A stretch of DNA of 64,000 nucleotides from Heloderma charlesbogerti (lineage: Eukaryota; Chordata; Lepidosauria; Squamata; Helodermatidae). The notes under the pieces were generated by a model. The model saw only the letters and a list, made by a program, of their open reading frames with translations, searched no databases and was not told where the DNA came from. The DNA lies in contig JANEZZ010002197.1 of the NCBI GenBank assembly GCA_026122225.1, positions 806,001-870,000 on the forward strand, read 5' to 3'. A program made the translations under genes and the position numbers. Shown piece by piece: positions 1 to 11,665 of the stretch (within the stretch, counting starts at the first letter, position 1; each line of letters opens with the position of its first letter).

Positions 1-1075
1 GTGCCCCGCACGTGCTCCGAGGCACCCCACTCTTTAGGATTACTTGGCACATTCCAAGAATTTGAACTAAAGAAAGATGATTACATTGAACAGTGGAGAA
101 CCTTGCATTACATTCAAGGAAAGAAGGGGAGGGAGAAGGAGAAAAAGAAACTGGTAAGAAAGGGGTTGAGAATATCTTTGGATATCCCAAAAACAGAGCA
201 GACACAGGCCAAATGGATGTTGTACGGCCCTGGTCTCCTTTTTGTGGGGGAGCCCCTTGTGAATGAATGCACACAAGTCTTCCTGTATCCCATTCCCTTT
301 TCTTCACTTGAGTTCCACTTCTCACCTCCACTGCTGCCACATGGCAGGCTCTGGCTGGGCTAAATCAGTTCTGACACACCTGTGAATCTCACTCGCACTG
401 CCCGCACTTGGGCTGGGCAGGCTGGGTTCCCAGCGGTGTTCCGCTAAGTGCTTTGCACTTTGCAGCCACAGATATGAGGGTATTTCACCCAGGCTTGGGT
501 TCAGCAGAAGGGCAAGTGGCGATTCTGGAGTCTCGATCAAACACCTCTGACATTTTGCATGTTCAATTTGCTTGCTCAGTCTCCTGCTGCCTTTCAACCC
601 AGTTGCTCGTTTACTCCCTGCTTTCAAAGCCAGCGCCAAGCCTCAGAATATAATGCGGAATATTAGTGCTTTTTACCAAAGGACCTTTCAAGATGCAGTA
701 GTTGTGTGCAAGGAGGGTGAGAGGACACACTTTAGTTACTCATTTGTTTGGCACCTCGGAGATGCTGATGCCTTTTCCTTCCAAGGGGATTGCAGTTTTT
801 GAGCGCTCCACATCTAATTAGTGTGGAATTAACAATGGGGGGGGGAGGATGACAAATGTGCAAACACTGCACATGGCTCCCTTGCAGAAAACCACTCACG
901 CATAGATTGCCCAGCCAAGAATTCTGTGTAACTCTTAACACCTGCACATTCTTTTACTGACATAATTTGACTGGATTAAAAAAAAAAAGGCATCAGGCTT
1001 CCTGGTTTGTAGCTGTCAGCTCAGGATAGGAGAACCTCCCTTTGGTGCCAGCCCTCTTGTGGTCAAGCAGGGCAT
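1..1075. other. No recognisable gene or repeat
   Basis: Only chance frames; an A10 run near 979 and a G-rich stretch near 836-847. Confidence 0.5.
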
Positions 1076-1165
1076 TGTTTGTTTGTTTGTTTACTTATTT
1101 AATTTCTATACCGCCCCATAGCCGAAGCTCTCTGGGCGGTTTACAACAATTCATTAAAAAATGTT
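1076..1165 (-). mobile_element. LINE 3' tail
   Basis: (ttgt)n then taccgccccatagccgaagc and tctctgggcggtttacaaca: the inverted 3' terminus of the L2/CR1-type family. Confidence 0.6.
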
Positions 1166-1313
1166 TTAGAGCGTTAGCCCTGTAGCATGCCCCCTTGGGT
1201 GCTCCTTGGAAAGAAAGTCAGCGTTTGTTTTTTTTAAAATACCCAACTCTATGCCTTGGCAATCCTCCGCAAGAAAAGAGGGTCAGGTGCTAAAAAATCA
1301 ACTGGTTCATCAA

Positions 1314-1716
1314 CTTAGGGTGCAATCCTATTCAGATAGGCAGCCGCCTCCGAACTCGGAGGCAACCACCTATCCAGTGCAGGGCAGAAGAAGCACAGAG
1401 GGGATCGTTCCCTCCATGCTTCTCCTGCCCTGCATTTACGGCTAGTCAGCCGATTGCGGCTGTCTAGCCACGGGAGGGCCGGGGGGGGAGGCTGCCGGAC
1501 AACACATTGGGTGTGTCATACAGGCATTTCCGCCCTCCCACCCTGGAACGCCCCTCGGGAACGCCCCTTTTCGGCCGCTCTGCGCTCCTCTTGCAAGCGC
1601 GGAGCATGGGGCTGTTCCGTGCTGCCTCTGAGGCAGCATGGAACGCGGGCTCCAAGGTCAGTTCCCAGAAAACCAGATATCCTATGGCCGTCTAGCCGCT
1701 GTCTAGCGGCCATAGG
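1314..1716. mobile_element. MITE, inverted copy of 14846-15221
   Basis: ttagggtgcaatcctattca, then cctccgaactcggaggcaac, cctgcatttacggctagtca, ggctgccggacaacacattg, gtcatacaggcatttccgcc and gccataggttcg. The blocks match the reverse complement of 14846-15221. The right terminus is eroded. GC-rich, which creates chance open frames on both strands. Confidence 0.78.
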
Positions 1717-1846
1717 TTCGCTCCCTCCAGTGGCAAGAAGTTTTCACAGCTGATGCCTTTCACTTGACTGCTAAAATTCGAGCCATTCCAGCATATAAAT
1801 ACAGTTCGATGGAGATATCTTGCCTGTCATGGTAAATGATGGTGAT

Positions 1847-1912
1847 GAGGAGGAGGAGGAGGAGGAGGAGGAGGAGGAGGAGAAGAAGAAGAAGAAGAAG
1901 AAGAAGAAGAAG

Positions 1913-1942
<30 letters not shown>
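1847..1942. repeat. (GAG)n(AAG)n microsatellite
   Basis: About 12 GAG triplets followed by about 20 AAG triplets. A purine/pyrimidine mirror tract, and the source of a spurious poly-F/poly-S frame on the minus strand. Confidence 0.98.
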
Positions 1943-1943
<1 letters not shown>

Positions 1944-2214
1944 CGTTATGACAGGCCACAGCACGCAGTTTTCTGGTGGCTTTAAGCCTCACAGTCAACC
2001 TTGCTGGTTTGGGCCGTGGAGCCTCACTGAAGACTGGTGTAATGCTCAAAGCTTGCCTTTCTGATGATTTTGCCTCTTGGGAATCATATGTATGTTTTAT
2101 CCTCTGTGAGCCAGAGGGCACGGTACAATATGAGTGCTGAGCACTAGCCCCAAACCAATGCTGCCAAGGCCAAAACATTTGCATCACATTTGTAATTCTT
2201 TGTAACTTGGAACA

Positions 2215-2572
2215 ATGCAGAAAGTCAAGTCTGGGGGCCAAATCGGGTCCACCTGGGAGCTCAAGTTGGCCCTCTGGGGTTCGCCAGATGGCCACCCCCC
2301 CTTCATTAGCCACACTCCCTTTCCTCCAACCACAGGTTATTTGGTGGTTCCCTGGCTTTTGTGCAGGTTTCTCCCCCAACACCCCATTCTAAAAAGTTGA
2401 AATGCCTCTCCCAAGGCAGTAAGAGCTTGAAGCTATGCTGGTATTTTTTTGTAGAGTGGCCCCGCCCCCTTTCCCTTCAGCTCTGCCCACCACTGGAATA
2501 TGGCCTCTGAGAGCTTCTCTGAAATAGAATTTCATCCTTGGGCTGAAAGAGGTTTAACACCCTGCACTATAG
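2215..2572 (-). mobile_element. hAT-like MITE, inverted
   Basis: ggggccaaatcgggtccacc, aaccacaggttatttggtgg, ttccctggcttttgtgcagg, gaaatgcctctcccaaggca, ctggaatatggcctctgaga, gggctgaaagaggtttaaca: inverse order of 25096-25395. Confidence 0.7.
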
Positions 2573-2728
2573 GGGGGTAGAAACAGTCTTTGCAAACTCT
2601 TTTTTAACCCTCCACCCCTGTCAAACATTAATTCATGGCAACTTGACAGGTAACGTTATGCCTCTTTTCTCTTCTCTTTGAATGCTGCCAGACGAAGGAC
2701 ACCTAGAGCATCTCCATCCCAGCCTAAA

Positions 2729-2776
2729 ATCCTGCATTTAAAACGGGGCTTTCTGCTTCCGTTTTAAATGCAGGAT
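2729..2776. repeat. Perfect 18-bp inverted repeat
   Basis: atcctgcatttaaaacgg (2729-2746) and its exact reverse complement ccgttttaaatgcaggat (2759-2776) flank a 12-nt loop. Possibly the core of a MITE. Confidence 0.9.
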
Positions 2777-2977
2777 CACAACGGACTTCCTTTACATGCG
2801 CTTCCTTCCCCCTCTTTCCCCCACCTTCTCCCCCTTATCTGAGTCTTTCATATGTTTCATTGGTCTCGCTCTTCTTCTTGTGGCTTTTCCTTTTTCACAG
2901 AGGGAACTCAAGCAGAACACAAGCGGGGTAATTTGATGGCTCATTATCTCTGATCTATTTAAAAACGGAATAAAGGT

Positions 2978-3292
2978 CATTTAGTGTGGGAGACACCCTG
3001 GTGGTGAACGGCGTCATCTAAAGCGCCCGCAAACTTCCATGAGTGAGCAGTCTCAACAGCAGGATAAAAGCTCTGTGTGAAGAAGCCTCTAGCTCGAGCA
3101 ACCAGAAGGGTTGTGCAGCTGTTCCATTTTTGCTTCCTTAATGGCTTTTCTGCATTAAGGAAATGATGGAAGAAGCGGTGAGAAAACAGAGGAGGGTTAC
3201 GAGTAAAAGATGACATTGACTGGACCCCCTTTAAAATTCTGTGAGCAAGGCAGGGTGATGGCACAATAAAAGCCTTGTTGGAAGCACCCTAA
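2978..3292. mobile_element. MITE (gtgcttccagacaaggctt family)
   Basis: Left end gtgggagacaccctggtggt, right end cacaataaaagccttgttgg, aagcaccct. The internal block gtgagaaaacagaggagggt recurs at 11403-11440 (gtgggaaaacacagaaaggt). Ends resemble those at 53813-54030. Confidence 0.55.
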
Positions 3293-3634
3293 CACACATA
3301 CATGCACGCACACACAGAATGGCCATGGGTATCATCTTTCTGTGTTCTAGGATGCAAAGGTGATGGTATCTGCGGAAAGGTTCTTTTTGACTCTACCTTG
3401 ACTCTGCTTTTTCAGAAGCTCTCATAAAAGCGTGGCATTCTGTTGTGGTTTGGTCTCAAGATCAGTCAGAAGACGTGTGGCTCCCCGTTCTAACTCACAG
3501 GAAGATTTTAATCCGGGTCTGTGAAACTGATTCTCCTGGTCTCTCAATTTACTATTTCCATAGGGTTGCTGCTAAGAGTCCCAGAAGCAAACCTTCCTGG
3601 GATGCTGTTGTGCCTTTAGCAGAAGGACATAGGA

Positions 3635-3925
3635 GAATCCCTCCTGGACCAGACCAAGCATCCGTCCAGACTGGCATCCTCTTTCTAACTGTGGTCAGCC
3701 AGGTGTGCTTCTGGGAAACCCACAAGAGGGGTAAGAAGACCACGTGGCATCTCTGATGTCCTAAGCAGCTGGTGGTCAGGGCGTAGAATGCCTCTGCACA
3801 TGTAGGTTCCATGTTGCTATCTTGGCCAATAACCATGGAGAGACCTGTCCTCCGTGAATTTGTCTCTTTTTAAAGCCCTCTTTAAAAGTTATTGCCCATC
3901 ACTGCATCTTGTGGCAGGGAATTCT
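3635..3925 (-). mobile_element. Old L2/CR1-type LINE 3' end
   Basis: Degenerate copy: ctggaccagaccaagcatcc, gggaaacccacaagagggg, gtgaatttgtctc, catcactgcatcttgtggca and gggaattctata follow the order of the family at 46827-47372. Confidence 0.6.
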
Positions 3926-4108
3926 ATATAGCAACTATAGCCCCCTTCACACTTGAATTGCTTTAGGTGGGTATAGCCTTTTCATGCATTGTGGAAACCC
4001 AGTAGGGTTCCAGAATGCTTCTGTGCACCTAGGCTTTTCCCCACAGCACCAAGGAAAGACCTTTTAAAAATTTCTGTTCCCAAGCCTCTTATATTATGTT
4101 ATGGTTTT

Positions 4109-4217
4109 ATAGCAGCCTTCCCCAACCTGGTGCCCAACAGATGTATTGGACTACAATGCCCAGCATACTGGCTGGAGATGATGGGAGCTGTAGAGGGCAC
4201 CAGGTTGGGGAAGGGTG
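4109..4217. mobile_element. Palindromic hAT-like MITE, same family
   Basis: agcagccttccccaacctgg, tgcccaacagatgtattgga, ctacaatgcccagcat, then gggagctgtagagggcacca, ggttggggaagggt. Confidence 0.78.
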
Positions 4218-4223
4218 TTTTAT

Positions 4224-4352
4224 TCTATTTGGGGCACAATCCTATACATGTTTAGACAGAAAAAAGTCCTCTAATTCCCAGCCAGTATATCTGGCTGAGG
4301 AATACTGGGAGTTGTAGGGCTTATTTCTGCCTAACATGCATAGGATTATGCC
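4224..4352. mobile_element. MITE, interior type 2 (palindromic)
   Basis: ggggcacaatcctatacatg, tttagacagaaaaaagtcct, actgggagttgtagggctta and atgcataggattatgccctta: inverted halves with the shared terminus. Confidence 0.72.
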
Positions 4353-4429
4353 CTTAGGTTTTATTCCTTTGCTAGGGTGGCCATATGTCCCATTTTAGAA
4401 TATTTGAAAGGCTGCCAGAGGACAATCTA

Positions 4430-4905
4430 TTTTATTTTATTTTATTTTGGATAAATTCATCAAATGGTATCAGGGCGAGGAACAATAAATATATAATAAA
4501 AACAATAAAACATAATCATAAAACAATAAAAGGCAATTAAAAAAACGTTAGACTGACCAGCTTAAAATGCCTGAGCAAACAAAACATTTTGACCGGGCAC
4601 CAAAATTATAGCAGGATTGGCACCAGCCACACCTCCATGTGGAGGCTTGTTCCACACATGGGGTGCCACAACAGAGAACTCTCTTTCCCTAGTTGTTATA
4701 TGAGTTAAAGGGATCTTGTGAAGAGCTTCCCATATAGATCTATTTGAAGGGTTGTCCAGGCCAAGCCCAGTTTCAAGACCAGGACCCCTAGGAAGGAGAG
4801 CACCAGGGGCCTTGAAGTTGCCCATCCACAGCAGGCTGAGCAGGTAGGAACACAGGTCCCCTGGGGGGGATCTCCACGGCGACAGGCTTAGTTCGCTCTC
4901 CACTT
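4430..4905 (-). mobile_element. L2/CR1-type LINE 3' end
   Basis: The minus strand shows TTREREFSVVAPHVWN, then the 3' UTR with aaaacaataaaa-rich DNA and a (tttta)n tail at 4432-4450. This is the same architecture as the other L2-like ends. The frame is open for 113 codons but is a repeat relic. Confidence 0.65.
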
Positions 4906-5212
4906 TGCTGCGGTTTTTACTGGAGTTGAATCTACTCCCTCTGGGGATACACGGGGCTCGAAAGTCTGGATTATCCCAAAGCTGGCCGGGGCTCTCAGCA
5001 GGTCACACTGCAGTTTAACACAAATTGCTTGGGTGGCTACTGGGTGGAGTCTCATCCACGTCGTCACTTAGAGAGCCTATTCCCTCCCTCCCACTCTCAC
5101 CTTGTTCCGCCCTTTCTGCTTTCTCTGGCCAATGTGTTTTAGTGCCTGCCTCTGCAACCTATGCCCAATTCCCCCCAATTTGTTTTAATTACTGTCTCTC
5201 TAAAACCACACT

Positions 5213-5645
5213 AGCGCAATAGCAGATATAGCTACTCCCATTCAAGTGTTCCATTTCACGATAGTGCTGTAGTGCTATAGTGCTATAGGGGGTATAGCTA
5301 CTCCCGTTTAAATGCGCCATTTCACAATAGTGCTATAGGGGGTATAGCTACTCCCGTTCCAGTGTGCCATTTCGTGATAGTGCTATAGGGGGCATAGCTA
5401 CTCCTATTTAAATGCGCCATTTCGCGATAGTGCTATCGGGGGTATAGCTACTCCTGTTTGAATGCGCCATTTCGCGATAGTGCTGTAGTGCTATAGCGCT
5501 GTGGGGGTATAGCTATTCCCATTCAAGTGTGCCATTTCGCAATAGCGCTGTAGTGCTATAGCGCTATGGGGGTATAGCTACTCCCATTCAAATGTGCTAT
5601 TTCGCAATAGTGCTGTAGTGCTATGCTATAGTATTTCCCACTATG
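5213..5645. repeat. 50/65-bp tandem repeat
   Basis: The anchor tagctactcc recurs near 5229, 5295, 5345, 5395, 5445, 5510 and 5575, giving spacings of 66, 50, 50, 50, 65 and 65 bp. The 50-bp unit contains gccatttcgcgatagtgcta and gggggtatagctactccc. Longer units differ by a 15-16 bp internal expansion built from gctgtagtgctatagc. The array ends in a degenerate gctgtagtgctatgctatag stretch. No open frame of note. Confidence 0.95.
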
Positions 5646-5772
5646 GAGACATGTACTGTATTTCTATCTAAATTATAGTAATTATTTCCAAACAGACATC
5701 TAAGTAGCATAGGCACATTTTCTGCAAATCTGTGTCCTCTTTTGTCCTCTTTTTGGGTGATGTGCAGGTGAT
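5645..5772. mobile_element. Unclassified interspersed repeat, inverted
   Basis: tctaaattatagtaattatt, ggcacattttctgcaaatct, gtgtcctcttttgtcctctt, tttgggtgatgtg; partner of 49280-49445. Confidence 0.4.
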
Positions 5773-5799
5773 CACCCTTTGCCCTCAGTTTTAAATTCT

Positions 5800-5970
5800 T
5801 TTGTTGCTGCCAGATTTATTCACCTCTGTTGTCTGCTTGAAAGTGATTTGTGTTTTTCTAATGGTGTTGTATTGGTTCTTTCATGTTGTTCTATTGTAAT
5901 TGTATTTGTTTTAATCCATGTAAGCCACCCAGAGAACTTTGATTACAGGGCGGCAATTAAATTGTATGAT
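5800..5970 (+). mobile_element. LINE 3' UTR fragment
   Basis: T-rich DNA ending aatccatgtaagccacccag and gattacagggcggcaattaa, the sense form of the LINE 3' terminus. Confidence 0.5.
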
Positions 5971-6184
5971 TGCATTAGGTCATGAGGGCAGGGCCAGAGG
6001 TGTACCCGTAGGGCCCCTTTCTACGCATGATGTCCATTGGTGTGATTCGTGCAGAAAGGGGACCTATGTGTTGCATGAAATAATACTTCCCTTTTCAGCT
6101 TGAGTTCCAGACATCAACAAGGGAAGCTGCTTCTTTTTTACAGCACAGCTAAAGCCTCGCTTGCTAGGGAGGCTTGAGGGAAGT

Positions 6185-6262
6185 AGAGGAGGGTCTGCTG
6201 GGGCATCATGGGAGTTGTAGGACTTTTCGTGCCTAAACATGCATAGGATTGTGCCCTTAATT
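6185..6262. mobile_element. MITE type 2, right half
   Basis: gctggggcatcatgggagtt, gtaggacttttcgtgcctaa, acatgcataggattgtgccc, ttaa. The left half is absent. Confidence 0.6.
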
Positions 6263-6265
6263 TCT

Positions 6266-8543
6266 GATATGAGAGGACTCAAACTGTGCAACTGTCACTC
6301 CCTGCAATTCTCTTCCCCCGAATCCCAATTGTATACAAACTGGCTGTGATGACCCTAGTGTGACAAGAGAGTCACTCTGCACATACCTAGAGGCAACCTC
6401 CCCTTTATTATGATTTCACATATTCTGTAGGTGGGCCCTTACACCTAATATATATATATGTATATGTTCTTTGGCTACATCCTTCTGAGCCCTGGTACAC
6501 AAAGTAAACCCGGAGGCCGCATTAAGGTCGACAGTCACATGCTTTCCTTATCTGTATCAGGAAACCAAAACAACAAAGACATTCAGACTTTGCTCAACTC
6601 CCGCCCCAAACAGATGCAAAGACAACAACACCAATTCTACACTCCAGATGCGATTGGTCCCATTAATAAAAGGGAGTCAAACATACTTATTTCTCTAGCA
6701 TAATAGTTGAATACATGGCGTTCTTTACTGATTACCTGGTATAAGTGTTCAAAGCTGATGATGTGTCTAGTGGCCACACCTCCCTAACAACCAGGTTTGG
6801 GGCGTGTATGAGAAGGGGCTCTACCCATATGCGCGTAGAGCTCCTGCCGTGGAGGAGCTGTATTTGTGTGTGTCAGTATGCACATACAACCTCTTCTCAT
6901 GCACACAGAATGTCATGCACACACATTGTCAGGAGGCAGGGCTAACTTGGGCAGCTCTGATTCTCTTCACATGTTATTTGAATGCATTGGGGAAGGATGC
7001 GTGAAACACCCTCACACCTGAAATCAAGATGGATGGGCAGGTAGCTGTGCATGGTATACAGATTCCACCCTTGGGAACTCTGGAATATTTTGAAGACATG
7101 CTGCTATTTTATATTCAAAAGCATTTTCACACCAGCAGGACTAGAAATTTGGTATTTAAAAAACACACACACAAAGCATAAAATCTCTGGAATTCCAGCT
7201 CAATAGGTTCTTGGCAGAATTTCCCGGGATTAATGTATAAAAAGTGGTGCTGGGGCTCAAACTTGCCTGGAAACCTTGGCCTTGAAACCCAAGTGTGCAT
7301 GCTAGCAATGAGGAAATGCATTTTTGAGAGCTGCTTCTTACATATTCCGGGGCTTAAGCCCTGACGGGTGTTTGGCTCAAGTGAAGCACCTGATGTGCGG
7401 AATCAGATAAAATATTATTTCTTAGTGGCTTGGTTTGTTGTCTTGTTTAACTAATCCATTTATGCCGTTTGGGTTTGGAGACCCTATCATTTTTCACCGA
7501 TGAGGCTTTAGTTTTAAGCATGGCATTGCAGAAAAAAAATCAACAGGTGCAGGAGCACCCCCCCCCCTAGTTTTCTATGCTGGGAAGAGCAGCACCTGCT
7601 GGATTTCTGCCTAGCACAAAAAATAAATGGGGAAGGGGAGACAGCAACCATTGCTCTGTCTCAAATCATGGGTTTGCATCCGATTGCTTGGGGAACTCTT
7701 TGGAACTTTTGCAATGATATGAGTTCCGACCAAACATTAGAAGACTGTCAAGAGGAGGCCAGTTGCTTCCCCTCCCTCATACTCCTCCTCAGTAATCTGA
7801 ATGAACCTTCTTGACTCATACACTTTGCCCTCACTGGAAACCTTACCCAAACGAGTGAGGAGTGAGTAATGGCGAGTCAAATCACAACGACTGTGTGGTG
7901 TTTAAGTATTATCATGTGATTTAGAAAAATACAAGGGCCTTCGTGAAGTGGGTATGTGTCTGTAGTGCCTGCTCTGTTGAGCGGACCTGCTCAGCTCGTG
8001 ACCCACCAAGCCAGACACAACTTGACTCCAACCATTGTGGCCTGCCAAGTGATTGCCAAGCCCTGTCGCTGAGGGGGGTCCTCGTGGGGAGACCCCTCCT
8101 ATGTTGATGGGCCCCCAGCGGGCTTACCTGGTGGTGGGCAGCAACAGCAGCTGTGCTCCGATCAGCGCCTGGTGGCCGCCGCTTTCATATCCCAAGGTGC
8201 CCCCAACATACCATATCTCCACATTCAGCACATCAGTGACGAGTACACAGCGCACCGGCATGTAATAGTGCGCTTTTTTACTGGCTGGATAAGATCACAT
8301 TATTTATGGAAGTCGTTGCCAGCCAGGAAGAGTTCTAAGGCAGCAGCAACTGAAGCAGCTCCTTAACACCATGTAAGTTTATGACTGGAAGTATGTAAGT
8401 TTGCAACAACCTTGAAGGGGGAGCAAGATACCTTTAAACAGAGGGCATTCTTGGAGAACACTCTCCTAAGAGCATGGAATACTGCCAACGCAATGGTGAG
8501 GACGGATGTAGAACACTATGTGGGAATAATGAGTACAGAAGGG
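6266..8543. other. No recognisable gene
   Basis: Short (TA)n at about 6450-6460 and a C-run at 7559-7567. The block at 7530-7615 (caggtgcaggagcac, gcacctgctggatttctgcc) resembles 15345-15420 and may be an old repeat. A GC-rich stretch at 8040-8230 has open frames but no family I recognise. Confidence 0.5.
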
Positions 8544-8636
8544 TTGGATCCAGATTTAGTTGTACCTAGACCCATTGAAATCAACGGGATGGATTTGAGC
8601 CCCATTGATTTCAGTGGCTCTACCCTACAATAGCTA
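8544..8636. mobile_element. Palindromic MITE (gttggatccagattta family)
   Basis: gggttggatccagatttagt, gacccattgaaatcaacggg, atggatttgagccccattga, tttcagtggctctaccctac: complementary halves. A half copy is at about 47495-47572. Confidence 0.55.
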
Positions 8637-8949
8637 TATCTGTTTGTTTTGCTTTTTATAACATTTCAATCTTTCAATCACAGGCTCATTTCCACAACTG
8701 TTTGCAAGTTGTTGTTTTCTCCTTAAGTCTGTACAGAAATGTGTATGCAGTTTGGCACGCATGAAAAATCATTTTTGTACATAATTCCCCTGAACATTCA
8801 CTTTTTGCATGCAGTTTCCCCTAATGTATGCATTTTTGTATGCATTTTTTAATTGGAGAACTGCAACATTGGGAGAAGTGCAAAAATGAAAAGTTAAGTG
8901 TGTTCTGGTTCACATGTTAATTCAGAGGTGTGAATGGGGTGAGTTCATA

Positions 8950-9310
8950 TTTAAAGGCAAAGGGTTGTGCATACCTGTCCTACATGAACCGGCCTGAGCC
9001 TTATTATTGGATTTGGGGACCTTGCCCTCTGGCCTATTCCCACTGGAAAAACAATGTATGACTTAAGGGTCAAGGCCTTCTCAGTGGTGATGCCACCGTT
9101 GTTCAATGCACTCTCCGGTGAGGTCTGACAGGCTCCCTCTCTTCCCACTTTCAGACAGGCAGTGAAGACATTTTTATGCAGGCAGGCTTTTGGTGGTTAT
9201 TTTTCTGCTGTTTTGTTTTCTGCTGTCCCATTGAGGTCAATTGTGTTCTTTCAGTGCCTTATTTATTTATTTGTTTATTTATTTCTATACCGCCCAATAG
9301 CCAAAGCTCT
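8950..9310 (+). mobile_element. L2/CR1-type LINE 3' end, sense
   Basis: ttctcagtggtgatgccacc, gttcaatgcactctc, cacaggcagtgaagacattt-like sequence and ttttatgcaggcaggctttt correspond to the AFSVVxPxLxN ... FRxxxKTFL end of the reverse-transcriptase ORF, followed by a 3' UTR. An inverted LINE tail (ataccgcccaatagcc) abuts at 9260-9315. Confidence 0.6.
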
Positions 9311-9687
9311 CTTATTTTAGCGGGCTTCTCCTCATTTTTTTTAAAGAGCATTCTGATACCACATCACCATAGTCCCATAGTAGATGCCTCTTCTTCCCAC
9401 ACTCACTACAAGTCACACATTTTGCCTCTTGTTTTTTCACACACATTCTGGTCTGAGAGCTTAACCTTGAACGCACACAGCCCACATCCCCAGGTGAACG
9501 ACTCTAAAGCATTTCTCATTGTGGGTTCTTTTCTCTTTCTTCTCAAAATGTAGAGGTTAGTTTCTGGCAAGGCTGCTTTGCCACAGGCTTTCGAGAGCCT
9601 GGGTTATCTCCTTCACACCATCTGGCCAGGGCTTTGTGCGGGATTTTGTGTTGTTGTTGTTTTGCTCTGCAAGCCGCAATAGGCCTT

Positions 9688-9740
9688 CAGAATCAAGTAG
9701 GGTAAAGGACCCTACTTCAGAATCAAGTAGAGCAAAGGGT
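9688..9740. repeat. Short tandem duplication
   Basis: cagaatcaagtagggtaaag and cagaatcaagtagagcaaag are adjacent diverged copies. Confidence 0.75.
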
Positions 9741-9857
9741 GGGGGAAGTTGGGAACAGGACTAAGGGTGGTAACAGCTCTCAAGAAGGCAATTGAAGGGG
9801 CGAACTACATGCTATCCACAGATGTACTTAACAAAGCCCCCATGGGATTTTAAAAAT

Positions 9858-9955
9858 TAATTACCAGAGAGCTTCGGCTATTGGGCGGTATAGAAATGAA
9901 ATGAAATGAATGAATGAATGAATAAATAAATAAATAATAAAACAAATTAAAAAAC
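9858..9955 (+). mobile_element. LINE 3' tail with (gaat/aaat)n
   Basis: agagagcttcggctattggg, cggtatagaaatgaaatg, then (gaat)n and (aaat)n: a sense LINE 3' terminus. Confidence 0.6.
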
Positions 9956-11157
9956 AATCTTAAGGGGCTGTGATTTTGAATGGAACAATGGGATGGGGGA
10001 GGGCCTGCCTAACCCTCCCCACAGCCTTTTGTGTGCTTCAAACCACTTCCCCCAAGCCAGTTTCTAAATACGTATTTATGCATTACCATGTGATGAGGGT
10101 TATCACACCTCAGCATTCAAAATCCTCATGGACACGGCTTTGGGTAGCCAAAGCCTTCCCTGACAGAAACTTTTGTGGCTTTAAAAGGAAGGAACACATC
10201 AGAGGTGTCAATGTCACTGAAGCTTCAGGTGTGACGTTCTCCATCACACAGCATAGGAGCCTCTGTCAGGGAAAGGAACTGGCAACCCCAGTTGTACTTG
10301 GCTTTTAAAACGGAAGATGTCAGGGTCCACGCCTGCCTGAAAGCAAGAATCCCTGACCTAGAAGCCCTGTGCTCTCATCCAGCCCAAGATATTTTGCTGC
10401 TTGAGGCAAAGGATGAGAGAGCATACCCCCTCAACACATAGAAGCCAGGTAGACTGTCAGTTGAACCTTACCACAGGTCACATCCTTCACCACACGGGAG
10501 TACAGCCAACTACTTAAGGGGCCCCAGGTATGTCGCCTGACACACTGGTCCCCATCCCTCAACATCTGCTGCCTGAGGTATCTGCCTCACCATGCCTAGT
10601 GACAGGGCTGGCGCTGTGTTCATTCCAGGGGACAATGGGGAGGGGGCAGCTGGAGTTGTTCAGCAATTATGGAAAGTCACTCTGTGAATGATCAGAACCA
10701 CTCTTCTTCTTCAACATCATCTTCACCACCACAACCACCACAAATTTGTCTGTCCCTTCCAGGTTACCTGAAATTAGTTTGAAAGAGGGATTGTTGCTAC
10801 TCATGTTGTCCACACACTCCACCCACGGCAAACTGGTTTGACAGGGTTTTGTATTCAAAGATTTGCCCAACATATTTAACCAGATGAGACAATGGGACAA
10901 AAGGGATGTGTATGTGTGTGTGTGTGTGTGTGTGTGTACGTATGTACTAAAGCAAGCGAAACCGCTCTCAAATCATGCTTAAACACTATTATCTCTCTCC
11001 AACCTCAAATATCCCGGCTGAGATTAAGTGCTGTTTCACACATTATGTAGCAACTCAAGTTTGCTTCATTCAACAGGAAGCTGTGGCCAACCCTTCTCCC
11101 TGATGCGACATTATAACTCTTTGTAAACGGTGGGTGCGTTCACACTTTATGTTTTTA
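9956..11157. other. No recognisable gene
   Basis: Apart from the GT tract at 10907-10938, nothing with coding or repeat character that I can name. Confidence 0.5.
10907..10938. repeat. (GT)n microsatellite
   Basis: Alternating GT with one early interruption. Confidence 0.97.
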
Positions 11158-11315
11158 GGTGTACATATTAAAGATCTTGGGTACGATCAAGCCACAGTTA
11201 CGTGCTTTTAGGTCCCACGGATTTTAATGGGAGAACTAAGTGCCTGCTCAAGTCTCTCCCAATGAAATCAGTAGGATGTAAAAGTGCTTACCTTTGGCTG
11301 AATTGCACACGCTGT
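11158..11315. mobile_element. MITE (tgggtacgatcaagcca family), palindromic
   Basis: Left: cagttacgtgcttttaggtc, ccacggattttaatgggaga. Right: caatgaaatcagtaggatgt, aaaagtgcttacctttggct. The halves are roughly complementary. Confidence 0.45.
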
Positions 11316-11394
11316 GTGTACATGAAAAATATAATGTGTGAAGTGGCCCTTATCTTTTTCTCCCTTGGTGGATATTCTGCGGCAAGAGAAAAAG

Positions 11395-11521
11395 ACTGAG
11401 AAAGTGGTGGGAAAACACAGAAAGGTTATGAGTGGAAGATGATGTCAGATAGGCACCCTGTAAAATTATGTGAATAATGCAGGGCGATCGCACCATAAAA
11501 GCCTTGTCTGCAAGCACCCCA
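11395..11521. mobile_element. MITE right half, same family as 2978-3292
   Basis: gtgggaaaacacagaaaggt, tatgagtggaagatgatgtc, caccataaaagccttgtctg, caagcacccc. Confidence 0.55.
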
Positions 11522-11665
11522 GAAGTCTTGTGTCACTTTAAAGTCTAACATATTTTTTATGGCATAAGCTTTTGTATGAGCGGAGTCTAATCCACGAAAT
11601 CTTATGTCATAATAAAATTGTGAGCCGTTAAGGGGCCACAAGACTGTGTTGTTTTTATTCAGACT
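11518..11665. mobile_element. Ancient interspersed repeat, two halves in inverted orientation
   Basis: agaagtcttgtgtcacttta, aagtctaacatat on the left and gagccgttaaggggccacaa, gactgtgttgttttt on the right are inverted forms of one end. The sequence cataagcttttgtatgagcg lies between. Resembles the amniote (cgaaagcttatgctcaaataa ... ctttaaggtgccacaagac) repeat. I do not place its class firmly. Confidence 0.45.

Noticed and set aside
1442..1753. Cluster of overlapping frames on both strands
   Set aside because: GC-rich interior of a MITE (copy also at 14846-15221); no codon conservation between copies expected or seen.
1771..2382. 203-codon minus-strand frame with poly-F and poly-S
   Set aside because: Created by the (GAG)n(AAG)n microsatellite and a hAT-like MITE; no domain.
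5213..5645. CRISPR-like array
   Set aside because: Whole units repeat with no unique spacers, and the genome is vertebrate.
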